Assembly (NCBI GenBank): GCA_021740385.1
Contig: JAIOZY010000010.1
Location: forward strand, 1-64,000
Source: Prolixibacteraceae bacterium
GTDB taxonomy: Bacteria > Bacteroidota > Bacteroidia > Bacteroidales > Prolixibacteraceae
DNA length: 64,000 bases
Direction of reading: 5' to 3'
A program made the position numbers and the translations under genes. Shown here piece after piece: positions 37,724 to 46,062 of this stretch (within the stretch, counting starts at the first letter, position 1; every line of letters begins with the position of its first letter). Below the pieces are notes generated by a model, which saw only the letters and a program-made list of their open reading frames with translations, made no database searches and was not told the DNA's origin.

Positions 37724-39256
37724 ATGAAGCTAATCCGCTTAAAATTTGTAACTATTGCACTGGGATTGCTGCTTTTTACTGCCTGCTCCAATACACCTGT
37801 GAATTATGCCGAGGTTGAAACACCCCCTGCCCTGTTCCCCGATTACACATCGGTAACAATACCACCCAACATAGCTCCTCTGAATTTCAAAATTGAAGAA
37901 ACGGGCGAAAAATATTGCGTTGGAATCTCATCGGAAAACGGAAGGGCAATTTCATTCAAACAAGTGTCACCCGTTATTCAGATACCTTTGAAAAAGTGGC
38001 AGAACCTGTTAAGCAAAAACGCCGGTGAAAAATTGAAATTGGACATTTTTGTCAAAAATGGAACGTGGACTAAATACCAAACCGTTACCAATTACATAGC
38101 CCCCGACAGCATCGACAACACCCTTGTTTATCGAATGATCGGGGTAATAACCACCGATGCCGACAAGCAAGGCATTTACCAGCGCAACCTCTCTGATTTT
38201 GAGCAAAAAGCGATTTTCGAAAACACCTCAACACCCAAACGTTCGTGCATTAACTGCCATTCATTCAACAAAAACAATCCGGGAAAAATGACCCTTCATT
38301 TTCGCAAAGCCTACCCCGGCACGTTACTATTCGACAACGGGAAACTCACAAAATACAACACCAAAACCCCCTACACCATGTCGCCCTGCGCATACACTGC
38401 GTGGCACCCATCGGGCAAATACATCGCCTTTACCACCAACCGGCTCTACGAATTCTGCACATCGAGCTTTGAACGGACAGTGGAAGTTTACGACCAGGCT
38501 TCAGACATCATCTTGTTCAACACAGAAACCGCAACCATCAGCATATCGCCCAAAATTGCATCGGGCAGCCGCGAAAACCTGCCCAACTGGTCGCCCGACG
38601 GGAGGTGGCTTTATTTTGTGAGCGCACCAAAAGTTACCGGTGACAATTCGAACCTGGTTAGTGCAAAATACGATTTGCTGCGCATCCCGTTCAACGAAGA
38701 GAACATGGAATGGGGCGATGTTGATACGCTGCTAACATCGGCACGAACCGGTAAAAGTATTTCGTTCCCGAAAGTTTCGCCCGATGGCAGGTACATCCTT
38801 TTCGGGATGGTCGATTACGGTTATTTCACCATTTTCGATATGCGAAGCGATCTCGGCCTTTACGATTTGCACAAGCACACGTGGTCGAAGACCAATTCGA
38901 TAAACAGCCCCTCGGCCGATGGCTACCACAGTTGGTCGAAAAACGGGCGCTGGGTTGTGTTCAGCAGTAAACGAATGGACGATATCCGGGCAAGGCCTTT
39001 CTTCGCCTGGTTCGACAGTCTGGGCAATTTTCACAAACCGTTTATGCTGCCACAGGAAAACCCGCTTTACCCCGAAGGATATGCATGGCAACTTAACCGC
39101 CCCGAGCTGGTTGGCGGGCAAATTGATATTGATGCAGAAGAGTTGAAGGATTTTATAATGAAACCACCCCTGCCTGTTGTTTTCGAAGGCGATACAACCG
39201 TTGACGTAATTTCAGGCCCAACAATACTTGAGAAGGAACCGGTAAACCATCATTAG
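37724..39256 (+). CDS. c-heme lipoprotein with TolB-like (PD40) propeller
   Basis: Function unknown. A lipobox (LLFTAC, Cys about 21) anchors it. A single c-type heme motif CINCH lies at residues 175-179, followed by a TolB-like beta-propeller with repeated xxxSPDGRWxxF blades (LPNWSPDGRWLYFVS, FPKVSPDGRYILFGM, YHSWSKNGRWVVFSS). A distal Met or His ligand is not obvious. It is 22 bases after deoC and the last gene in that run. A cytochrome here is unexpected; it could be a redox partner of the hydrolases, a sensor, or an unrelated passenger. Confidence 0.7.
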   Translation: MKLIRLKFVTIALGLLLFTACSNTPVNYAEVETPPALFPDYTSVTIPPNIAPLNFKIEETGEKYCVGISSENGRAISFKQVSPVIQIPLKKWQNLLSKNAGEKLKLDIFVKNGTWTKYQTVTNYIAPDSIDNTLVYRMIGVITTDADKQGIYQRNLSDFEQKAIFENTSTPKRSCINCHSFNKNNPGKMTLHFRKAYPGTLLFDNGKLTKYNTKTPYTMSPCAYTAWHPSGKYIAFTTNRLYEFCTSSFERTVEVYDQASDIILFNTETATISISPKIASGSRENLPNWSPDGRWLYFVSAPKVTGDNSNLVSAKYDLLRIPFNEENMEWGDVDTLLTSARTGKSISFPKVSPDGRYILFGMVDYGYFTIFDMRSDLGLYDLHKHTWSKTNSINSPSADGYHSWSKNGRWVVFSSKRMDDIRARPFFAWFDSLGNFHKPFMLPQENPLYPEGYAWQLNRPELVGGQIDIDAEELKDFIMKPPLPVVFEGDTTVDVISGPTILEKEPVNHH

Positions 39257-39391
39257 TACTGAATCTGTCAGAAGTCATTGGTCATTGTTCATTTGCAGGC
39301 AGTTCACTTTTAACCAAATTACTGACTACTGACTATTGACTAACGGGGCCTACAAAACTAGAAAAGGAAAGAAACGGGAGAACAACGAACT

Positions 39392-39415
39392 AATTATTGC
39401 TTTTCGCGGGCTGCT
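39392..39415. repeat. Left 24-bp direct repeat flanking HigBA
   Basis: A perfect copy of 40398-40421, which encodes the last codons of the thioesterase. Core TATTGCTTTTCGCGGGCTGC. It sits immediately downstream of the antitoxin stop codon and marks one edge of the inserted toxin-antitoxin unit. Confidence 0.9.
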
Positions 39416-39418
39416 CTT

Positions 39419-39859
39419 TTAAACCTTCATCATATTTTTATTGGTATTCATAAGACTGGCATTACGGAAATGCCTGTTTACTTCGTTATCTAATTTATAG
39501 GGCCTATTAAATGCCTCCTGGGAAATTTTAAAATACGCTGAAAGTTTTCGTATTGTTTCTTTTGAAAGTCCTTTTTGATAATTAAGTATCTTTGAAATTG
39601 TCCCTTTTGACAAATCCAAAATTGATACCAGGTCTTTCGCCTTTAAATCATTATCTTCCATTAAGTTTTTAAGCAATTTAACCGGATCGGAGTCATTAAA
39701 AGTATTATGCTCAATATCCCATTTTTGAATTAAAAGTGTAAGCAACTCTACTTCGTCTTGTTTTTCCTGCTCTTTGCTAAAAGTCAATTCCTCCAAAATG
39801 TTGCAGTACTTTTTATATTTTTTTATATCCTTTATTACTGTATATTTTAATGTTTCCAT
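39419..39859 (-). CDS. higA: HigA-like antitoxin (XRE-type HTH)
   Basis: The antitoxin and repressor of the pair. 146 residues, with an acidic N-terminal half and an HTH at about 74-105 (LKAKDLVSILDLSKGTISKILNYQKG). It follows the toxin gene by 20 bases in the toxin-first order typical of HigBA. The stop codon lies 4 bases from the left direct repeat. Likely binds the toxin and represses the shared promoter. Confidence 0.85.
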   Translation of the reverse strand: METLKYTVIKDIKKYKKYCNILEELTFSKEQEKQDEVELLTLLIQKWDIEHNTFNDSDPVKLLKNLMEDNDLKAKDLVSILDLSKGTISKILNYQKGLSKETIRKLSAYFKISQEAFNRPYKLDNEVNRHFRNASLMNTNKNMMKV

Positions 39860-39879
39860 TTAAAAAATTTTATGCTTCA

Positions 39880-40212
39880 TTAAAAAACATCAATTATGTA
39901 TTGTCTTCCTTCTTTACAAATTTTTGAATACGCTGTATGCGCACCAATCCATTTAACAAAAAGATGAACCATCGTGTTTCCAAAGTGATACTTGCATATT
40001 AGCCTATAATTATTCCCTCCAATATTAAAAACAACTCTGTTTGAACTTTTCCCAAGAACATCTGCGCTATTAAAAGTTAATGTTATATCATTGGGTTCGT
40101 TCCAATCTACGCGCCTTATTATTGATAACCAAATCCGAAAAGACTCCTTGCTTCTGGCATTTTTCAGGACAAAATCTTCGATCGATTGTTTTTTAATTAA
40201 GTGCACTTTCAT
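39880..40212 (-). CDS. higB: HigB-like type II toxin (mRNA interferase)
   Basis: About 110 residues and basic. It fits the HigB_toxin family: RIWLSIIRRVDWNEPNDI near the middle, then VVFNIGGNNYRLICKYHF and the family-typical FVKWIGAHTAYSKI near the C-terminus. The ATG at 40212 is chosen; a GTG two codons upstream is possible. A -7 box TATCTTTG (minus strand, 40224-40231) puts the transcript start within a few bases of the ATG, so the mRNA would be nearly leaderless. Expected activity is ribosome-dependent mRNA cleavage. Confidence 0.88.
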   Translation of the reverse strand: MKVHLIKKQSIEDFVLKNARSKESFRIWLSIIRRVDWNEPNDITLTFNSADVLGKSSNRVVFNIGGNNYRLICKYHFGNTMVHLFVKWIGAHTAYSKICKEGRQYIIDVF

Positions 40213-40223
40213 AATCACACCAG

Positions 40224-40231
40224 CAAAGATA
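40224..40231 (-). promoter_or_regulatory. -7 box of the higBA promoter
   Basis: On the minus strand this reads TATCTTTG, an exact TAnnTTTG match, 12 bases before the toxin ATG. No -33 TTTG at 18-19 bases was seen; a TTTTG lies only about 14 bases upstream. Confidence 0.55.
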
Positions 40232-40397
40232 CAAAAAATGTTTCACAAAAGGAAACTGCAATTATATAAGTAATTTTTCCGTGTCAATCATTTTAAACAT
40301 TTCTATTTTTACTCAACGTTAGTTGACTTTGGCTGATAAGTGGAAATGTACCTTGAAAAAAAATTAAATCTTGGAAACAGGAAGAAAAACAGCTAAA

Positions 40398-40421
40398 AAT
40401 TATTGCTTTTCGCGGGCTGCT
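40398..40421. repeat. Right 24-bp direct repeat (end of thioesterase gene)
   Basis: Identical to 39392-39415. It covers the stop codon and last residues (AAREKQ) of the thioesterase gene, so the gene end is intact while a second copy lies beyond HigBA. Confidence 0.9.
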
Positions 40422-40822
40422 TTTAACCGTTCCACGGCTTTAGCAATCTCATCCGAAACAGTCAGCCGGCCGTTCACAATGCTGGTTGAAGTAACTTTCC
40501 CTTTCAGACATAATTTATTGTCGGGCAACCGGAAAATGTCCTGATAAAAAAGGAACTTAACACCTTCCTGCTCAAGGTGAAGTTTCACCACAAAACGGTC
40601 GCCGCTTGCCAAGGGGGTTTTATAAGCCAGTTCAACGCGGGCAACAACATTTATCATCCCCCTGTCGAACATCTCCTTAAAATCAAGCCCGATGGTTTTG
40701 ATGAATTCATGCCGGGTATGTTCGAGGTAATTCTGGTAAACCGAATTGTTAACGTGCCCCTGTAAATCGCATTCGTAATCGCGTACGGTAAATTCAAGTT
40801 CGTAATCGTATTGAGCTGCCAT
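40400..40822 (-). CDS. Hotdog-fold acyl-CoA thioesterase (YbgC/4HBT type)
   Basis: A cytoplasmic thioesterase. The ATG at 40822 is chosen since the sequence before it (to 40933) is basic and unlike the family. The active-site region VRDYECDLQGHVNNSVYQNYLEHTRHEF is the 4-hydroxybenzoyl-CoA thioesterase signature, with Asp, His and Asn in the usual order. 140 residues is typical. It is separated by 107 bases from the esterase upstream, so it may belong to the following operon or stand alone. HigBA is inserted at its 3' end. Confidence 0.88.
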   Translation of the reverse strand: MAAQYDYELEFTVRDYECDLQGHVNNSVYQNYLEHTRHEFIKTIGLDFKEMFDRGMINVVARVELAYKTPLASGDRFVVKLHLEQEGVKFLFYQDIFRLPDNKLCLKGKVTSTSIVNGRLTVSDEIAKAVERLKAAREKQ

Positions 40823-40929
40823 AGAGCAATGATTTTTTCTTACAAAGATAGTTTTTGAACTGCAAAAGCGCCACGTCTCTCTTGATGATTTTTTTGTTTC
40901 AACCACCGGATCCCGGCGGGAATTACTTT

Positions 40930-41844
40930 TCAATTACACATAAGATTAACAACTTCATTAATCACATCGTCGGTTTCCTTTATGTTTGTTACAACAACCC
41001 AGTCGTGAAACATACCGGGGTACTCAAAGTAATTAAAACCGATATTTTGGTCATGCAATAATTGCTTCAATTTGCGGGCGTCGGCAATAAAAACTTCATT
41101 GGTTCCAATAAATATTGTTATTCTGCCCAATCCCAAAAAGTCTCCATAAATTGGGCTTATCCGATAATCTGTAATGCTGGTATCTCCTGCATAATTCCTA
41201 CCCGCTTTTTTCAAAGCCTTTACATTTAACATCTTGTCGCATTTTTCATACCTGTCAATTTCGGGATTAGACATTGACACGTCGAGCCAGGGCGAAAACA
41301 GCATTATTTCATTAGGCTGCTTCAGCGTTTCATTTTTAACTTTCATGGCAAAACCCAAAGCCAAACCACCCCCTGATGAGTCGCCCATAAATATAAATTG
41401 TTTTGAAGGGAATTTGGATATCATACCCGAATAAACCGCATCAAGGAATTGATAGGTTTCTTTATATGTTGATTCGGGTGCCAGTGGGTAATCGGGCACA
41501 ATAAGCGTTGAGTTTGTGCTGTTCGTTATTTTTTCTACTAACAGCCAGTGCATTTTGGAAATATTGGCGTAATATGCTCCACCATGCAGGAAAAGTATTG
41601 CGGTATTGTCAGCGTCAATTTTTGGGGAAATTGTCCACACTTTTCTTTCTCTGAATTTTTCAACGTCAACATTAAAATTCTTAAAAAATGCTTTGGGTAT
41701 CTCTGCCGGTTCTTTGCTGTAGGTATTGTTCAGTATTTTCTTTTCCATCGATTTCTTCATGCCGGAAAGCGCCATAAAAAATTGAACAAGCTTTGATTCA
41801 ATGCTTGGTTTAACCGGATATTTGAAATCACTGGCCGAATTCAT
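40930..41844 (-). CDS. Alpha/beta hydrolase, HSL/acetyl-esterase type
   Basis: A carboxylesterase-like enzyme of the hormone-sensitive-lipase family. The oxyanion motif HGGAY is at residues 87-91 and the nucleophile elbow GDSSGGG at 154-160 (Ser156). The C-terminal PGMFHDW supplies the catalytic His, and DARKLKQ lies near the acid region. It is the last gene of a tight minus-strand run (gaps of 7-10 bases) with two FAD oxidoreductases, an SDR and a SnoaL-like protein. Its likely job is to remove or transfer an acyl group from the same unknown metabolite. Confidence 0.88.
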   Translation of the reverse strand: MNSASDFKYPVKPSIESKLVQFFMALSGMKKSMEKKILNNTYSKEPAEIPKAFFKNFNVDVEKFRERKVWTISPKIDADNTAILFLHGGAYYANISKMHWLLVEKITNSTNSTLIVPDYPLAPESTYKETYQFLDAVYSGMISKFPSKQFIFMGDSSGGGLALGFAMKVKNETLKQPNEIMLFSPWLDVSMSNPEIDRYEKCDKMLNVKALKKAGRNYAGDTSITDYRISPIYGDFLGLGRITIFIGTNEVFIADARKLKQLLHDQNIGFNYFEYPGMFHDWVVVTNIKETDDVINEVVNLMCN

Positions 41845-41852
41845 AGGGGCGT

Positions 41853-43475
41853 TTATTTAATGTTTTGCAAGCCAGAGATTGCCTTGTCGGCTGCCAGTTT
41901 TCCGGTTACGATAGACATTGGAAAACCAGAAGGGCTGTAGGTCCACTGGCCGGCCTGATAAACAGAAGGCAAAATAGTTTTGACCGAATCGTTAACCTTT
42001 AACATTTGGTTTACTGCCGGCACAAACGGATTTGTAAACGCCCAACCCGTAATGGCTCCATGAGTGTTTCCGGTCATCCTTTCAATGGTAAGTGGCGATG
42101 ACGAGAAACGGTCGCTCACCTTATCTTTTATACCTTTGAAAATGGTTTCATTCAGGATATCAATTGTAATAACTTCCATATACTCCCTGAACTCATTCGC
42201 CCAGCCACACGCATCAATCTTTTTATCCAGCACATAATCGAGAAACAGGCTTACTTCAACGCCAACCTTGCCTTCGGGAGCCAGATCGGGGTCGCGCAAT
42301 GCGGGAATGGCAACCTCAAAAGTGTTCATTCTGAAATACTGCAAAAGATAATCCTTAACCCTGGCTTTCTGCTTTTCATCATCGGATTGAATTTTCTGAG
42401 AACCAAGGAAGTCGTTAATATCCTCTGTTGCCACGCTTGTCAAGCCACCTTTATCGGGGGTATAAAAGAAATGCCCGGTACAGATGTTCTCAAAATACGC
42501 TATGTCCGCATCAACTGTGAGATAAACCGAAAAAACAGAATCACCACCTTTTAAGGGTTTGAGTTCTTCCTGTTTTTGTTTAATCACCAGGGCAATTTTT
42601 TCGTTTTTCAATTCTTCAATGGGAATAATATTGTAAAGCTGCTTGATATCGCACGCCCAAACCAGGTTGGTATACCCTGTGTGATTTCCGTTGCTATCAA
42701 CAACATATTTCATCTCAGGATTTAAACTACGAACAGAGGTTCCCGTGTTGATAACCCCTTTCTTTTCAACAATAAAATCAGTGATTTTTTCAATAATGGT
42801 TCCTGTTCCCCCTTTTGGATAATGGTAGTCGAGATAAAGGCTGAAATAGCTTAATGCAAAAGATGTGGGCGTGTTTTTGAAAAAATGCTGGGCAATAATA
42901 TCAATCAGCGCCTGGTTATTGGTAAGTCGTTTCAGGTAATCTTCAACCGGTTCGTATAGTTTATTTATTTTTCGCATTGTGAACAAAAACCGGAACAACC
43001 AGGGTACCAACTCCTTGAACAAATATTTTTTGTTTTTTGTAAAATCCATCAAAGCCAGATTATCGATTCCGTAAAGCACATCCATATAACCCATAATTTT
43101 TCTGATCGCTTTAATAATCGCAGAAACATCATTGGTATTATCGGGGTAGAATGATTTCAGGAAGGTTTCATAATCGGTAATACTTTTTTTATCGGTCACT
43201 TTGATAACTTGATCTTCAATACCAACAGAAACCGTAACCTTATCAAAATCGATGTTGATGCCCAGTTGTTTCAGCATAGGGAAAACAATGCCCGAATTTT
43301 CGATGGAACGTAAACCCGAATCGAAATACACACCGTTGCGCCCGAAGGTATGCACCAGTCCTCCCGTAATAGCTTGTTTTTCGAACAGTGCAACCGACCG
43401 CCCCGATTTGGCAATATAGGCGGCAGCCGTTAAACCGGCTATCCCTCCCCCAACTACTACAACATCGTATTGCAT
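41853..43475 (-). CDS. CrtI/CrtISO/RetSat-like FAD-dependent oxidoreductase (copy 1)
   Basis: A large amine-oxidase/phytoene-desaturase-fold flavoprotein of 540 residues. The N-terminal dinucleotide motif is VVVGGGIAGLTAAAYIAKSG, and the C-terminal FAD segment ends with PSGFPMSIVTGKLAADKAI. Relatives include carotenoid isomerases and all-trans-retinol 13,14-reductase (saturase). No CrtB, CrtY or other carotenoid gene is nearby. The adjacent gene 43483-45084 is a clear paralogue with the same length and motifs. The pair is probably a tandem duplication with divided specificity, or a heteromer. Confidence 0.85.
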   Translation of the reverse strand: MQYDVVVVGGGIAGLTAAAYIAKSGRSVALFEKQAITGGLVHTFGRNGVYFDSGLRSIENSGIVFPMLKQLGINIDFDKVTVSVGIEDQVIKVTDKKSITDYETFLKSFYPDNTNDVSAIIKAIRKIMGYMDVLYGIDNLALMDFTKNKKYLFKELVPWLFRFLFTMRKINKLYEPVEDYLKRLTNNQALIDIIAQHFFKNTPTSFALSYFSLYLDYHYPKGGTGTIIEKITDFIVEKKGVINTGTSVRSLNPEMKYVVDSNGNHTGYTNLVWACDIKQLYNIIPIEELKNEKIALVIKQKQEELKPLKGGDSVFSVYLTVDADIAYFENICTGHFFYTPDKGGLTSVATEDINDFLGSQKIQSDDEKQKARVKDYLLQYFRMNTFEVAIPALRDPDLAPEGKVGVEVSLFLDYVLDKKIDACGWANEFREYMEVITIDILNETIFKGIKDKVSDRFSSSPLTIERMTGNTHGAITGWAFTNPFVPAVNQMLKVNDSVKTILPSVYQAGQWTYSPSGFPMSIVTGKLAADKAISGLQNIK

Positions 43476-43482
43476 TAACTTT

Positions 43483-45084
43483 TTATTTTTGAGTTTTTAA
43501 TATTGCATTCGCTGCCAGCTTTCCTGTAAGTATCGACATGGGGACACCGGCAGGGCTGTAGGCCCATTGTCCTGCCTGATAAACCGATGGCAGGGGTGTT
43601 AAAACGGAACGGTCGGCAATTTGAATTTTGTTTATCACGGGCATTTCTTTCTGAAACTCCCATCCCACAATTGCCCCTTCGGAACTTCGTATCCGGTTGT
43701 GGTAACTCAAGGGTGAAAACGAAAAACGGTCCATCACCTTATCCCTGAGCATTGGGAAAACAGAATCGGCAATCACCTTAACTACACGATCCTCTATTTC
43801 AGGAATAAATTCACCAATCCACCCTGCTTCCTGTACTTTTTTGAAAAGTTCATATTCAGCGAGGAAACTAATAATCATGCCTGTTTTGCCCGGGGGAACC
43901 AGCTCACGGTCTCTTAGTCCCGGTATTGATATTTCGAACGTGTTAAGGGATATGAATTTATCGAGCCAACGAAAAATTTCCTCTTTCCCGGTATTTTGAA
44001 AATTGCTCAACAGAGTGCTGAGTTCTTTACGGTGTGTTTCGCCCAACCCTTGCCGCGACGGGGTATAAAAAAAGTGGCCGTTGGCAATTTTCCCGAAACT
44101 TTCGAGCGGCTCATCTACCTGAAGGAATAGTGAAAAAACAGATTCCCCGCCTCTACTGCTGAGCATTTTGGCCTTGGCATTTTCGAAGTTCTTCTTTATT
44201 TCGGCAGGTAGATTCTCCGTATTAGCTATTCGGTAAAGGGATTTAAGATCGGCAGCCCAAATAAGGTTTTTATACTTGTAGCTGATATCTTTATCGTCGG
44301 TAACGGTATTGTTATCAGGCGAAATACCTGCAATAACGGTTTCCGTTCTGACTTCGCCGCCCAATTCAATTATTTTATCCATTAGCAATTCCGAAAGCTT
44401 ACCCACACCACCTTTTGGGTAGAAATAATCAAGATACAGTGAAAAATAGCTCAAGGCGAAAAACGTGGGCGTATTTTTAAAAAAATGCTGAGAGATAATA
44501 TCCCGAAGCGATGGGTTTTTTACAACAGAATTCAGGTAATCCTCAACCGGAATTTGCATCCGGTTAATTTTTCCTACGGTAAACAAGAACCGTGGCATCC
44601 AGGGCAGCAGTTTTTTGAAGATGAAGGATGTATCGCGCTTCAAGTCCTTAAAAACAGGGTTTTCAATACCGTAAAGCACATCCATATACATCATAATCTT
44701 CCGGATGGTTTTCACCACCTCATCAATCTCTTTTCCACTTTCGGGGTAAAACTTTTTTAGTAAATCTCTGTATTCCGAAAGGCTGTCAAGGTTTCGGATG
44801 TGTAAAATTTCATCTTCAACCCCTAAGGAAACGGGGCTCTTTACTGACTCAAATTCAATGTTTAAATCCTTTAGCATAGGAAGGATAATGCCGGCATCTT
44901 CAAGCGCCCTTACCCCGGCATCGAATTGGAAACCATTGCGGGAAAAAGAGTTGACCAACCCGCCAGGTTCTTTATTTTTTTCAATCAGTAATACTTTTTG
45001 CCCCTCGCGTGCAAGGTAAGCTGTAGCAGTCAGGCCAGCAGCACCTGCGCCTACAACAATGGTATCATATACGGAATCGTTCAT
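43483..45084 (-). CDS. CrtI/CrtISO/RetSat-like FAD-dependent oxidoreductase (copy 2)
   Basis: Paralogue of the downstream gene (533 residues). It has IVVGAGAAGLTATAYLAREG at the N-terminus and PAGVPMSILTGKLAANAIL at the C-terminus. Segments such as QHFFKNTPTFFALSYFSLYLDYFYPKGG match the sister protein almost residue for residue. It lies 7 bases upstream of copy 1 and 9 bases downstream of the SDR, so it is translated from the same transcript. Likely reduces, desaturates or isomerises a polyunsaturated hydrophobic substrate; identity unknown. Confidence 0.85.
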   Translation of the reverse strand: MNDSVYDTIVVGAGAAGLTATAYLAREGQKVLLIEKNKEPGGLVNSFSRNGFQFDAGVRALEDAGIILPMLKDLNIEFESVKSPVSLGVEDEILHIRNLDSLSEYRDLLKKFYPESGKEIDEVVKTIRKIMMYMDVLYGIENPVFKDLKRDTSFIFKKLLPWMPRFLFTVGKINRMQIPVEDYLNSVVKNPSLRDIISQHFFKNTPTFFALSYFSLYLDYFYPKGGVGKLSELLMDKIIELGGEVRTETVIAGISPDNNTVTDDKDISYKYKNLIWAADLKSLYRIANTENLPAEIKKNFENAKAKMLSSRGGESVFSLFLQVDEPLESFGKIANGHFFYTPSRQGLGETHRKELSTLLSNFQNTGKEEIFRWLDKFISLNTFEISIPGLRDRELVPPGKTGMIISFLAEYELFKKVQEAGWIGEFIPEIEDRVVKVIADSVFPMLRDKVMDRFSFSPLSYHNRIRSSEGAIVGWEFQKEMPVINKIQIADRSVLTPLPSVYQAGQWAYSPAGVPMSILTGKLAANAILKTQK

Positions 45085-45093
45085 AATACACTA

Positions 45094-46053
45094 TCAACTA
45101 TTCAATTTAGCCATTTCTATACTTACTTTCCATAATTCATCAGCAACCTCACGGTCAAGTGCCGGTGGTGCCGGTTCTTCTTCGGTTGTTAAATTAAAAA
45201 ATTCTCCGTTAATGGCTTCAATCTCTTTTGAAGCACCCAGATAATACAGGGCCTCAGCAGAAATATCGGGCGATTTTAATGTTTTATCGAAAAAGTTACG
45301 TTTAAACCAGCGGTATATTGGGCCATTCTCCTGTCCGGTGCCTGTTTTCACAGCCCCCGGGTGCATGGCATTTATTGTAACGCCCGAATCCTTAAACTGT
45401 TCTCTAAAAACAATCATCGACAAAAGTTGAGAAGCCTTTGCCGACCCATAGCTATTTAAACCGGAATAGTGGCGTTTTTCCCAGTTGAGATCGTCGGTCC
45501 TGATTCCCCAGGCTGCAAAACGGTGGCCCTCGGAATTTACCAGTATGATGCGGGCTTTTTCCTGAGCCTTCAATTTTTCCATGAGCATGTAATTCATGAT
45601 AAACGATGAAAGGTAATGCACGACAAAAACCTTTTCAAGCCCATCGGCGGTAAGCTCTCTATTGGTAAGGTATACGCCGGCATTGTGGATAATGACATCG
45701 ATGGGTGTTTCGAGCTTGACTAATTCATCGGCAGCCCGTTTAATATCCTCCAGCTTGCTTAAATCGGCCAGAATGTAATTGCATTTTACGCCATCGTTTT
45801 TTTCAATCTCGTTGCGCAAAGCTTCCGACTTTTCCCTGTTCCGGTTTATGCAAAGCAGGTTGGCGCCCATCGATGCATATTTTTTTGCCGTAATGTACCC
45901 AATACCCGAAGTGGCCCCGGTTAGTACGACAAGTTTGTTGCTAAAACCTTCGTTACAAACTTTTGGGTTTAACCGGTTGTTCCTGATCATTGCAAATATG
46001 TTAGACCAGTGGTATTCTTTGATGTACTGTTTAATTTTATTTTTTTTCTTCAT
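45094..46053 (-). CDS. Short-chain dehydrogenase/reductase (retinol-dehydrogenase-like)
   Basis: Classical SDR with TGATSGIG at residues 45-52, the NAG motif in IIHNAGVYL, and a catalytic YGSAK (Tyr-x3-Lys). The sequence resembles the RDH11-14/WW-oxidoreductase type: an N-terminal 30-residue extension and a VLVNSEGHRFA-like strand. 319 residues. Placed 9 bases before the paired RetSat-like genes, it makes a combination of alcohol/ketone oxidoreductase and double-bond oxidoreductases acting on one lipid-like metabolite. Confidence 0.9.
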   Translation of the reverse strand: MKKKNKIKQYIKEYHWSNIFAMIRNNRLNPKVCNEGFSNKLVVLTGATSGIGYITAKKYASMGANLLCINRNREKSEALRNEIEKNDGVKCNYILADLSKLEDIKRAADELVKLETPIDVIIHNAGVYLTNRELTADGLEKVFVVHYLSSFIMNYMLMEKLKAQEKARIILVNSEGHRFAAWGIRTDDLNWEKRHYSGLNSYGSAKASQLLSMIVFREQFKDSGVTINAMHPGAVKTGTGQENGPIYRWFKRNFFDKTLKSPDISAEALYYLGASKEIEAINGEFFNLTTEEEPAPPALDREVADELWKVSIEMAKLNS

Positions 46054-46062
46054 TGATGCTTT

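Noticed and set aside
28452-39256. Classical polysaccharide utilisation locus
   Set aside because: No SusC or SusD homologue and no hybrid two-component sensor; only individual glycoside hydrolases are present.
40823-40933. N-terminal extension of the thioesterase
   Set aside because: The extra 37 residues are basic and unlike the hotdog family; the ATG at 40822 begins the conserved domain properly.
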